Shown here: piece by piece, positions 6,131 through 12,061 of the stretch
How positions within the stretch are numbered: position 1 is the stretch's first letter
Layout: each line of letters starts with the position of its first letter
Origin: Deltaproteobacteria bacterium
Lineage (GTDB): Bacteria > Desulfobacterota > Desulfuromonadia > Desulfuromonadales > BM103
DNA: 12,061 nucleotides
Assembly (NCBI GenBank): GCA_019313105.1
Contig: JAFDBW010000228.1
Coordinates: forward strand, 1-12,061
Reading direction: 5' to 3'
Program-made: the position numbers and the translations under genes
Notes under the pieces: model-generated
The model's input: the letters and a program-made list of their open reading frames with translations, nothing else
What the model was told of the DNA's origin: nothing
The model's database searches: none

Positions 6131-7216
6131 CTAATCGCGCTCCCTGACCTTCTGTCTCAGCGCTAAATCAAGCAGCACCAGTGCGGCCATTGACTCGACA
6201 ATCGGCACGGCACGCGGCACCACGCAGGGGTCGTGACGGCCCTTGGCCTCGAGAATGACCGTTTTGCCATCGAAGTCGACTGTCTGCTGAGACTGGCCGA
6301 TTGTTGCGACCGGCTTGAATGCCACCCGGAACAGGACCGGCTCGCCGCTGGAGATGCCGCCGAGGGTGCCGCCAGCATAATTGGTCAGCGTCCCCAGGCG
6401 CTTGCCTTTCTGGACGAAAGGGTCATTATGCTGGGAGCCGCGCAGGCGGGTTCCGGCAAACCCCGAACCGATCTCAAAGCCTTTGGTCGCCGGCAGCGAC
6501 AGCATCGCCTGGGCGAGCATCGCGTCGAGCTTGTCGAACACCGGTTCGCCCCAGCCAGCCGGGAGATTCCGGCAGATACAGCTGACCACACCGCCGACCG
6601 AATCCTTGGCCTCCAGAACTTCACGCACCAGCGCTTCCATCCGTGCCGCCGAAGGTTTGTCCGGGCAGCGCGACAGGTTTCTATCAACCTGGTCGCGGTT
6701 CACACTGTCAACGTCCACATTGACGGCCTCTTCGGCACCAACAGAGCTAACCCACGCGACGATCTCCACGCCCCACTCTTCTCGCAGAATCTTTTCGGCG
6801 ATCGCCCCGGCTGCCACTCGACCGATGGTCTCACGGGCGCTGGACCGACCACCGCCGCTGCTGGCGCGGATACCGTACTTGGCCTGGTAGGTGAAGTCGG
6901 CATGCGATGGCCTCGGCACCAGGTCCATTTCGCCGTAATCGCCCGGACGCTGGTCCTTGTTGTGCACCAGCAGGCCGATTGGCGTGCCCAGGGTCAAACC
7001 ATTTTCAATTCCGGAAAGGATTGTCACCTGGTCAGCTTCTTCACGCGGCGTGGTGAGGTCGCTCTGGCCCGGACGTCGCCTGTCTAGCTGTGGCTGGATA
7101 TCGGCCTCGGACAGCTGCAAACCGGCCGGGCAGCCGTCTACTATGGCACCGACTCCAACACCGTGAGATTCACCGAAAGTACTGACCCGGAAGAGGGTCC
7201 CAAGCGAACTGGACAT
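6131..7216 (-). CDS. aroC: Chorismate synthase AroC
   Basis: AroC makes chorismate from 5-enolpyruvylshikimate-3-phosphate, the last step of the shikimate pathway, using reduced FMN without net redox change. The protein has 361 residues, the normal length for the bacterial family. Signatures in order: GESHG (15-19, with the conserved His18), RRRPGQ (46-51), DQRPGDY (88-94), PSHAD with conserved His105, RASSGGGRSSARETIGR (117-133), GGISSGEP and RHDPC (327-331). All key motifs are present, so it should be active. The ATG at 7216 has GGAG at 7223-7226 with a 6-base gap. Monofunctional bacterial forms of this kind depend on an outside flavin reductase. A TATAAT box lies about 56 bases upstream. 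No other aromatic-pathway gene is visible in the window. Confidence 0.97.
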   Translation of the reverse strand: MSSSLGTLFRVSTFGESHGVGVGAIVDGCPAGLQLSEADIQPQLDRRRPGQSDLTTPREEADQVTILSGIENGLTLGTPIGLLVHNKDQRPGDYGEMDLVPRPSHADFTYQAKYGIRASSGGGRSSARETIGRVAAGAIAEKILREEWGVEIVAWVSSVGAEEAVNVDVDSVNRDQVDRNLSRCPDKPSAARMEALVREVLEAKDSVGGVVSCICRNLPAGWGEPVFDKLDAMLAQAMLSLPATKGFEIGSGFAGTRLRGSQHNDPFVQKGKRLGTLTNYAGGTLGGISSGEPVLFRVAFKPVATIGQSQQTVDFDGKTVILEAKGRHDPCVVPRAVPIVESMAALVLLDLALRQKVRERD

Positions 7217-7457
7217 TTTTCACTCCAAGGATTCTTAATGGGCAGATGAATAAACTTAAACAGATGAAGGTATTATAAACGATTCGTTGTTTCAGGGAAG
7301 CCTTGAAAAAAAGTCAGGGGAGCCGGGACACTTCACACCGCTTGCACAAGGCTCCAAAAGGAGGCTCGTATTCCTGAGGACAGCGATATTTCGGGGATTC
7401 TTAGACCCGTAGAAGATGGTCACTGATAATCGGTGGCTAGATTTTTTATTTTTCCGC
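7217..7457. other. Intergenic stretch without a gene
   Basis: No credible reading frame is seen. AGCCTTG (7299-7305) and CAAGGCT (7347-7353) form a 7-bp inverted repeat with GGAGCC (7319-7324) and GGCTCC (7350-7355) as an alternative pairing, and CTCC-AAAA-GGAG follows directly. These could be remnants of a dispersed repeat. Nothing supports a specific role. Confidence 0.3.
7272..7277 (-). promoter_or_regulatory. Possible -10 box for aroC
   Basis: A perfect TATAAT occurs on the - strand at 7277-7272, giving a predicted start about 50 bases before aroC. No good -35 sequence is found at the right distance, so an activator or chance is possible. Confidence 0.4.
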
Positions 7458-7485
7458 TTGACAAACATTACTAAAAAAGTAATAT
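7458..7485 (+). promoter_or_regulatory. Sigma-70 promoter with a dyad between its boxes
   Basis: Perfect TTGACA (7458-7463), 16 bases, then TAATAT (7480-7485). Between and overlapping the -10 box is the dyad ATTACT (7467-7472), five A, AGTAAT (7478-7483), a natural place for a repressor. Expected start is near 7492. Confidence 0.65.
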
Positions 7486-7491
7486 ATTCAA

Positions 7492-7584
7492 CAGAACATA
7501 ATTCTTCATGTTCTACCCTCCAAAAAGTAAACCCATAGAACCCGTTGCCCCACAGTCGCCCTCCTGACTGTGGGGCTTTTTTTT
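7492..7584 (+). ncRNA. Candidate small RNA with two CCCUCC motifs
   Basis: Promoter and terminator frame a transcript of about 93 nt in a gene-free gap. Its 5' end folds at once into a 7-bp hairpin (AGAACAT 7493-7499, ATGTTCT 7508-7514, loop AATTCTTC). A mostly unpaired linker follows with ACCCTCC (7515-7521), and then the terminator hairpin whose loop is GCCCTCCT (7558-7565). Both CCCTCC stretches are complementary to Shine-Dalgarno sequences (GGAGGG), as in C-rich-loop small RNAs that block translation start. The next + strand gene begins about 890 bp downstream behind its own promoter, so this is not a leader. An alternative is a 19-codon frame, MFYPPKSKPIEPVAPQSPS (7508-7567), but it has no ribosome site. 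I recognise no known RNA family. Confidence 0.55.
7547..7584 (+). terminator. Strong rho-independent terminator
   Basis: An 11-bp perfect stem, GCCCCACAGTC (7547-7557) with GACTGTGGGGC (7566-7576), 8-base loop, then eight T. It works only in the + direction, while both flanking genes (aroC, dehalogenase) are on the - strand, so it must end a separate + strand transcript. Confidence 0.95.
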
Positions 7585-7636
7585 CAATCTACGCCTGGAG
7601 ACCCCGAGAATTTTCCGGCACTCCGGTCATCATGGA

Positions 7637-8308
7637 TTAACCCCTGAAAGCTTCAAAAAGTTCGACAAGACTGGTCACTGTGAGTGACGGCTGAATCTCC
7701 CATGGATCAAAGACCGCCTGCGCATTCCGTTTCACCCAGGCGCCATGCATACCGGCAGAGATGGCACCGATCACATCGAAGGGGTTCCCGGAAATCAACC
7801 AGGCATCAGCCCCGCACGCCCCTGATTTGCGTAGAAAGTGTGCATAAACCCCAGGGTTCGGCTTAAAGCTCTTGATTTCATCAGTGCTGACCACACCGTC
7901 GAGGAGCATGTCGATCCCGGCATGCTGCAGCAGGTTGCGGACATCGTCCGGCTTGCCATTGGAAAACGCATAGAGGCGGCAACCTGTCTCCCTGAACTTC
8001 GTCAGGGCCGGTTTGACATCCGGGAAAGCTGGCAGGTAACGATAGGCATGAAGCAACCGGGTCCGCTGTTCGGCGCTCATCTCGACCTCGAGGGTCGCAC
8101 AGCAGAAATCGAGAGCATTGCTGGTACAGACGGAAAAATCCCGGTAATTCTGCATCAGCCCCCTGCGGAACGAGTATTCGAGCTGTTTGGCGCGCCAGAG
8201 ATCGGAAAAAGCGCCGGCCTTCTCGCCGAGATGTTCTCGCAGCGCCGCAACGATCCCGGCCGTGTCAATCAGGGTGCCATAGACGTCAAAAGCAATGGTT
8301 GCTGGCAT
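7637..8308 (-). CDS. Haloacid dehalogenase, type II (HAD superfamily)
   Basis: The 223-residue protein matches L-2-haloacid dehalogenases, which replace the halogen of short 2-haloacids by hydroxyl through an aspartyl ester. Recalled numbering of the characterised enzyme L-DEX YL, shifted by two, places all nine known catalytic residues: Asp8 (FDVYGTL), Thr12, Arg39, Ser116 (FSNGKPDD), Lys149 (SFKPNP), Tyr155, Ser173, Asn175 and Asp178 (SGNPFD). That makes dehalogenase activity plausible rather than a generic HAD phosphatase, but the native substrate is not shown. The ATG at 8308 is preferred over an in-frame start at 8335 because GGAGG (8315-8319) stands 6 bases before it and the family begins here. 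A 15-bp palindrome in the leader (8326-8340) suggests regulation. It stands alone, divergent from the metF-like gene; no transporter or other dehalogenation gene is near. Confidence 0.9.
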   Translation of the reverse strand: MPATIAFDVYGTLIDTAGIVAALREHLGEKAGAFSDLWRAKQLEYSFRRGLMQNYRDFSVCTSNALDFCCATLEVEMSAEQRTRLLHAYRYLPAFPDVKPALTKFRETGCRLYAFSNGKPDDVRNLLQHAGIDMLLDGVVSTDEIKSFKPNPGVYAHFLRKSGACGADAWLISGNPFDVIGAISAGMHGAWVKRNAQAVFDPWEIQPSLTVTSLVELFEAFRG

Positions 8309-8325
8309 GGTTTTCCTCCGTAACA

Positions 8326-8340
8326 AAACGGTCACCGTTT
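8326..8340. promoter_or_regulatory. 15-bp palindrome upstream of the dehalogenase gene
   Basis: AAACGGT-C-ACCGTTT is a perfect dyad around one central base, 17 bp upstream of the ATG at 8308 and just outside its ribosome site. Its size and symmetry suit a dimeric repressor such as a TetR-type protein. It lies in the divergent gap with the metF-like gene and could serve either. Confidence 0.5.
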
Positions 8341-8398
8341 CATTTTACTTTAACAGGCGCCGAACAAGCGTCAATTTGTCGCCCGTGCAGAAGCAAGG

Positions 8399-8427
8399 TT
8401 GCCATCCTCGGGCGGGCAGATTAATAT
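8399..8427 (+). promoter_or_regulatory. Sigma-70 promoter for the metF-like gene
   Basis: TTGCCA (8399-8404), 17 bases, TAATAT (8422-8427). The -35 matches at five positions and the spacing is ideal. The predicted start near 8434 leaves a leader of under 40 bases, too short for a riboswitch. Confidence 0.6.
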
Positions 8428-8471
8428 AGCGTCAGACTTTAACTACAGACCAGGATTGGCAGGAGTACCTT

Positions 8472-9212
8472 TTGAGCACACTCTCTATCGAACTCGTCCC
8501 GCGGGACCCTGAATCGTTGCAGCAAGAGATGCAATCGATCCGTGAGCATTTCCCGGCGGTCGAAACGATCAACATTCCCGACTTGCTCAAGTTCACGCTG
8601 CGCAGCTGGGATGCCTGCAGCCAGGCCAAGGCGTTCTTCCCCCACACCATCCCTCACCTGCGTGCCATCGATTTCGACCTGCGTCAGCCGTTTCCCCTGG
8701 TTGACGCCTTTGCTCAGGCCGGCATTGATACGGTGCTGGTGATCGCCGGAGACCAGCCGCAGGATATGTCCCGCAGGGTCTACCGCACCTCGTCAATCGA
8801 GTTGATCCGCGCACTCAAGGCAGCAATACCCTCGCTCAAGGTTTATGCCGGCATCGATCCTTACCGGACCGGTATCAAGACCGAGCTCGACTATGTAAAG
8901 CGAAAGGTTGACGCCGGCGCCGACGGGTTTTTCACCCAGCCCTTCTTTGACCTGCGCCTGATGGAAATCTACCACGATCTGTTGGCGGGACTGGATGTCT
9001 TCTGGGGGATCAGTCCGGTCATGAGTGAGCGCAGCAAGGATTACTGGGACAACCTCAACAATGCGATCTTTCCGCCGGATTTCGAGCCGACCCTGGAATG
9101 GAACCGGCGGCTGGCCAGGGAAGCACTGGCCTTCGCCGGAGATACCGGCTCAAACATCTATTTCATGCCGATTCGCATTGACCTGGTCAAATACCTGGAA
9201 GGAATTCTTTAA
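8472..9212 (+). CDS. Short methylenetetrahydrofolate reductase (MetF-like)
   Basis: MetF enzymes reduce 5,10-methylene- to 5-methyl-tetrahydrofolate, the methyl donor used by MetH encoded nearby. The 246 residues follow the beta-barrel pattern of the family. SIELVPRDPES at the start carries a Glu (residue 7) in the place of the catalytic Glu of SFEFFPP. IAGDQPQD (91-98), YAGIDPYRTG (125-134) and GADGFFTQPFFD (149-160) follow, the last close to the family's TQ.FFD block. It is shorter than the usual 290 or so residues, and the ending (IYFMPIRIDLVKYL) differs from typical MetF, so a specialised or partner-dependent form is possible. The start is TTG at 8472, supported by AGGAG (8461-8465) 6 bases before; no ATG fits. 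It converges with the rubredoxin and metH genes. Electron donor unknown. Confidence 0.8.
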   Translation: MSTLSIELVPRDPESLQQEMQSIREHFPAVETINIPDLLKFTLRSWDACSQAKAFFPHTIPHLRAIDFDLRQPFPLVDAFAQAGIDTVLVIAGDQPQDMSRRVYRTSSIELIRALKAAIPSLKVYAGIDPYRTGIKTELDYVKRKVDAGADGFFTQPFFDLRLMEIYHDLLAGLDVFWGISPVMSERSKDYWDNLNNAIFPPDFEPTLEWNRRLAREALAFAGDTGSNIYFMPIRIDLVKYLEGIL

Positions 9213-9331
9213 AGCAGAATCTTGTTTAACCGGGATGTCGGGGGTCAGACCAAACACCTGAGATGGGGACACGGGACCTATCTGTCTCCGATCTTGATAA
9301 ACCCGTAACTGATCAATTGTCACCGAGCTTC
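9213..9331. other. Gap between convergent metF-like and rubredoxin genes
   Basis: No gene and no clear terminator are seen. GGGGACA (9265-9271) and TGTCTCC (9283-9289) can pair with one wobble. The run GGGGTCAGACC near 9241 and the GGGACAC at 9266-9272 look like debris of a dispersed repeat, but no complete element is present. Confidence 0.3.
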
Positions 9332-9490
9332 TCAATCCAACGGGTCAAACGTATCCTTGTCGGCGTAGCACAGCGGACAGACCCAGTTGTCGGGCAGATC
9401 GGCAAAGGCCGTTCCCGGCGGGATATCGTTCATCGGATCCCCCTGAGCCGGATCGTAGATGTAACCACAGTTCGCACAGATATATCGCAT
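9332..9490 (-). CDS. Rubredoxin
   Basis: Rubredoxin is a small soluble one-electron carrier with one iron held by four cysteines. The 52 residues start MRYICANCGYIYDPAQGDP and hold the two knuckles CANCGY (Cys5, Cys8) and CPLCYA (Cys38, Cys41), the middle PPGTAFADLPDNWVCP with Trp36, and the usual acidic end. Length and spacing are exactly those of classical rubredoxins. The ribosome site AGGAGGG (9496-9502) lies 5 bases before the ATG. It is downstream of metH on the same strand with a 62-bp gap and no terminator, so it may be co-transcribed with it. In anaerobes rubredoxin feeds oxygen- and superoxide-detoxifying enzymes; here a link to MetH reactivation is also conceivable. Confidence 0.95.
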   Translation of the reverse strand: MRYICANCGYIYDPAQGDPMNDIPPGTAFADLPDNWVCPLCYADKDTFDPLD

Positions 9491-9527
9491 TCTAGCCCTC
9501 CTGATAATTAAAGGTTTTTCGCACCAC

Positions 9528-9548
9528 GCACTTCCCGCTTCGCGCTTC
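9528..9548. repeat. Degenerate heptamer tandem repeat
   Basis: Three 7-base units stand in a row: GCACTTC, CCGCTTC, GCGCTTC. They lie in the metH-rubredoxin gap. It is the second heptamer array in this window after 692-719, though the units are unrelated. Confidence 0.5.
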
Positions 9549-9552
9549 GATC

Positions 9553-12003
9553 TTAAACCGCAAAATACTTCGCCTGTGGATGATGGGCAATTATCGCCGA
9601 GGTGCTCACTTCGGGGACCATCTCCATCGTTTCCGTCAGCGTCACCCCGATCGCTTCCGGCTCAAGGAGTTTAAAGAGCATCGTATGAGCATCGAGATCG
9701 GGACAGGCAGGATAGCCGAAACCGTATCGTGACCCCTGGTAGCCCTGGGTGACATAGCCGGTCATATCCGTAGGTTTTTCTCTGGCGATGCCAAGCTCGC
9801 GACGCATCTCTTCGTGCCAGTATTCGGCCAGGGCATCGGTCACTTCGACACTGAAACCGTGCAGCATCAGGTAATCATGGTAGGCGTCGGCCTCAAACAG
9901 GCGCTTGGTTTCGGCCGCGATGCGGTCCCCGATCGTCACAACAAAGAAGGCCGCCACATCACCACCTTCCTCGCGACTCCGGTAGTAATCGGCAATACAG
10001 AGATGCGGTGGTGACTGCTGCCGCGGGAACTCGAATGCCATGACATCATCACCGGATTCAACAAAGACCGTGTCTCCTTCACTGTAACAGCGGAAATACC
10101 CATAGGCCGCCTTAGGCTGCAGCAGCCCTTCCTGAAGCGCACGTGTTTTGAGCTGTTCGTATAGCGGAGTGACCGTTGTCCGCATCAACTCGGCATATTC
10201 TTCTGCACTGGAACTGGATGTGCGGCGGTAGCCCCAGCGCCCGCGGAAGAGCGCCTGTTGATTGACATAGGGGAACAGCTTGGCCGGATCGATGTCGACG
10301 ACATGCCGCAGGCCGTAGAAAGGCGGTTCCGGCACCGGGTGGCTACGGTCGATAGTGACGTCTTTCACGCCAGGCTTCATCCGTGCCTTACCATTCTTCG
10401 GCGCGGCAACGGTCGCGGTCAGCCGTCCTGCTTCAAAATCTTTAAGCGCCTTGAGCCCGGCGAAGGCATCAGCACAATAAACCACGGGAGCATCGTAATT
10501 CGGCACACAGGAGGTCGCCACAAAATCGCTGGTGAGGGCTGCGCCACCGAGCAGGATTGGGATGTTGAGTCCTGCCTCGCGGTATTGCGGCATACTCTCC
10601 TGCATGACAATCGCCGATTTCACCAGCAGCCCCGAGAGCCCGATCATATCTACATCCAGTTCACGAGCCTTGTCGATGATCGTCTCGGCCGGCACCTTGA
10701 TGCCGATATTGTAGACCTTGTAACCGTTATTCGAGAGCAGGATATCGACCAGGTTCTTGCCGATATCGTGGACATCACCCTGGACAGTGGCGAGCAGGAC
10801 CTTGGTCCCCTCTTCCTGGTCGACCTTCTGCATATGCGGCTCCAGCCAGGCGACACTCTTCTTCATCGCTTCCGCCGATTGCAGCACGAAGGGCAGCAAC
10901 AGCTCTCCCTTGCCGAACAGCTCACCGACATGACGCATCGCCGGCACCAGGATCTGGTTGACGATGTCGAGCGGCGGGTAACGGTCGAGCAGCACGGCCA
11001 GGATATCCTCGATGCCGTCCTTGTCGCCACGCACGATCTTCTCGTGTAAAGCCTCTTCGGGACGTTTATCCTCCGATTCACCCTCCTCATCGCCATCAAC
11101 ACGAGCGGAGAAATGATCGATGAAACGCATCAGAGGTAATTTTTCCGCGCCCTGTTCACGGTTATAGATCAGGTCTCGGCAGAAGACGCGATCCTCTTCG
11201 CTGATCTGTGCCAGAGGCAGGATCTTGCCGGCATCGATAATCGCCGCATCGAGACCCACCTCAATCGCCTCGTGCAGGAACACCGAATTGAGGATCTTGC
11301 GTGCAGCGGGGGGCAGGCCGAAGGAAATGTTACTTAATCCGAGCAGCGTATAGACCCCGGGCAGCTCGGCCTTGATCCGCCGGATCCCATCCAGCGTCTG
11401 GATCGCAGCATCGAGCAGGTTCTGATCACCGGCACCGATAGTGAAGGTCAGCGGATCAAACAGGAGGTCCTGGGGACGCAGGCCGTGCTTGCCGACTGCC
11501 AGATCGTAAATCTGCCGGGCCGTCGCGACCTTCTCGTCGGCAGTCATGGCCATGCCCTGCTCATTGATCGTCAAAGCGACCACTGCCGCGCCGTACTTCT
11601 TCGCCAACCGACAGACCCTGTCGAGAGTCTTGCCACCATCTTCGAGATTAATCGAGTTAATGATGCATCGGCCGGGATAGATTTTCAGACAGGCCTCGAT
11701 GCAGTCAGCGTTGGTCGAATCGATCATGATCGGGATCTTCAGCGATTCGGCGTGAATTCTCACCAGCCGGGTCAGGTCAGCAAGCTCGTCCCGACCGACG
11801 TAGGCCGCACAGATATCGAGAACCTGGGCGCCTTTGGCCTCCTGGTCCAGGCCGATCCGCAGACAACCGTCAAAATCATCTGCCAGCAGACATTCGCGGA
11901 ACTTTTTCGAACCGTTCGGATTGGAACGCTCACCGATTAACAGTGGCGGTATTTCCTGGCCTATTTCGACGGCCTGGTAGAGGCTTGAGAGTGAAGGCTT
12001 CAT
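9553..12003 (-). CDS. metH: Cobalamin-dependent methionine synthase lacking the homocysteine domain
   Basis: MetH moves a methyl group from methyl-tetrahydrofolate to cob(I)alamin and then to homocysteine. The 816 residues cover the pterin-binding domain (about 20-275; LLIGERSNPNGSKKF, IMIDSTN), the cobalamin cap (about 315-400) and the B12 Rossmann domain with DVHDIGKN (410-417), His412 being the cobalt ligand. The C-terminal reactivation domain (about 545-816) has the AdoMet motif R759-x-x-x-GYPA (RYGFGYPACPD), matching Arg1134 and Tyr1139 of E. coli. The N-terminal zinc/homocysteine domain of about 330 residues is absent, and it is not a break: a good start exists at ATG 12003 with GAGG (12011-12014) 7 bases before. 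An in-frame TTG at 12042 is less likely. A separate upstream gene may supply that domain. Rubredoxin follows. Confidence 0.93.
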   Translation of the reverse strand: MKPSLSSLYQAVEIGQEIPPLLIGERSNPNGSKKFRECLLADDFDGCLRIGLDQEAKGAQVLDICAAYVGRDELADLTRLVRIHAESLKIPIMIDSTNADCIEACLKIYPGRCIINSINLEDGGKTLDRVCRLAKKYGAAVVALTINEQGMAMTADEKVATARQIYDLAVGKHGLRPQDLLFDPLTFTIGAGDQNLLDAAIQTLDGIRRIKAELPGVYTLLGLSNISFGLPPAARKILNSVFLHEAIEVGLDAAIIDAGKILPLAQISEEDRVFCRDLIYNREQGAEKLPLMRFIDHFSARVDGDEEGESEDKRPEEALHEKIVRGDKDGIEDILAVLLDRYPPLDIVNQILVPAMRHVGELFGKGELLLPFVLQSAEAMKKSVAWLEPHMQKVDQEEGTKVLLATVQGDVHDIGKNLVDILLSNNGYKVYNIGIKVPAETIIDKARELDVDMIGLSGLLVKSAIVMQESMPQYREAGLNIPILLGGAALTSDFVATSCVPNYDAPVVYCADAFAGLKALKDFEAGRLTATVAAPKNGKARMKPGVKDVTIDRSHPVPEPPFYGLRHVVDIDPAKLFPYVNQQALFRGRWGYRRTSSSSAEEYAELMRTTVTPLYEQLKTRALQEGLLQPKAAYGYFRCYSEGDTVFVESGDDVMAFEFPRQQSPPHLCIADYYRSREEGGDVAAFFVVTIGDRIAAETKRLFEADAYHDYLMLHGFSVEVTDALAEYWHEEMRRELGIAREKPTDMTGYVTQGYQGSRYGFGYPACPDLDAHTMLFKLLEPEAIGVTLTETMEMVPEVSTSAIIAHHPQAKYFAV

Positions 12004-12028
12004 ACCGTCACCTCTCTTACCGCCGGGG

Positions 12029-12061
12029 TCAAACCGGCGCAAGCAGCAGCGAGCTGGCGAA
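12029..12061 (-). CDS. 3' end of an upstream reading frame, perhaps the homocysteine-domain gene
   Basis: Ten codons and a TGA are visible, ending ASSLLLAPV, 25 bp before the metH ATG and just ahead of its ribosome site. The tight spacing suits an operon partner. As metH lacks its homocysteine/zinc domain, the obvious guess is that this is its C-terminus, but ten residues cannot identify a family. Confidence 0.3.
   Translation of the reverse strand, partial: FASSLLLAPV

Noticed and set aside
6233..7087. A 284-residue + strand open frame across aroC
   Set aside because: It is the antisense shadow of aroC, whose motifs and ribosome site are on the - strand; the + frame has no recognisable domain.
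7508..7567. A 19-codon proline-rich frame as a leader peptide
   Set aside because: No ribosome site precedes its ATG, the ATG lies in a hairpin stem, and no + strand gene follows that it could attenuate.
7838..8323. A 161-residue + strand frame over the dehalogenase gene
   Set aside because: The - strand protein has all catalytic residues and a strong ribosome site; the + frame has neither.
8336..8471. SAM or cobalamin riboswitch before the metF-like gene
   Set aside because: The promoter at 8399-8427 leaves a leader under 40 bases, too short for such an element, and no conserved riboswitch core was seen.
9238..9290. A REP-type or transposon-related element (GGGGTCAGACC, GGGGACAC)
   Set aside because: Only short fragments are seen, with one wobble-containing stem; no complete palindromic unit or transposase is present.
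10258..11049. A 263-residue + strand open frame across metH
   Set aside because: It lies wholly inside metH on the opposite strand and its content (repeated D, H, Q, L) is typical of antisense frames of high-GC genes.

Overview
The window is a piece of a bacterial chromosome with moderately high GC coding DNA and short AT-rich intergenic stretches. The mix of genes fits an anaerobic or facultative bacterium of the Desulfuromonas/Geobacter type (Desulfobacterota): hydrogenase maturation genes (hypD, hypE), rubredoxin, a cobalamin-dependent methionine synthase, a STAS/SEC14-like small protein and a sigma-54 type promoter. That placement is an inference from gene content and protein flavour, not from a marker gene.

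Left part (1-3340, + strand): the 3' two thirds of hypD, then hypE. Together they make and attach the Fe(CN)2CO ligands of NiFe hydrogenases. Three small genes follow: a 60-residue two-helix membrane protein behind a near-consensus sigma-54 promoter, a 121-residue STAS/SEC14-like protein, and a 75-residue protein of unknown function closed by a textbook terminator. Between the last two lies an AT-rich gap with DnaA-box-like sites.

Middle (3360-7216): a good promoter surrounded by palindromes leads into a decayed gene. Its first part resembles the N-terminus of an acetyltransferase and its second part a DUF2179/UPF0316 domain, with a frameshift in between. On the - strand lie recQ (DNA helicase) and, upstream of it, aroC (chorismate synthase).

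Right part (7217-12061): a gap of about 420 bp carries a consensus promoter and a strong terminator about 90 nt apart with no credible gene, a good small-RNA candidate. Then come a haloacid-dehalogenase gene (- strand) with a palindrome in its leader and a short MetF-like reductase (+ strand, TTG start). A 52-residue rubredoxin and metH follow, both on the - strand. MetH here starts at the pterin domain and lacks the homocysteine domain. The last 11 codons of another reading frame just upstream may be the end of a separate homocysteine-domain gene. MetF makes methyl-tetrahydrofolate and MetH uses it, so this end is a one-carbon/methionine neighbourhood, with rubredoxin as a possible electron carrier.

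No tRNA, rRNA, CRISPR array, intact insertion sequence or prophage gene was seen. The most interesting points are the small-RNA candidate, the sigma-54 controlled micro-protein, the split MetH with its rubredoxin neighbour, the chimeric pseudogene, and the heptamer repeat (possible G-quadruplex) at the hypD stop codon.
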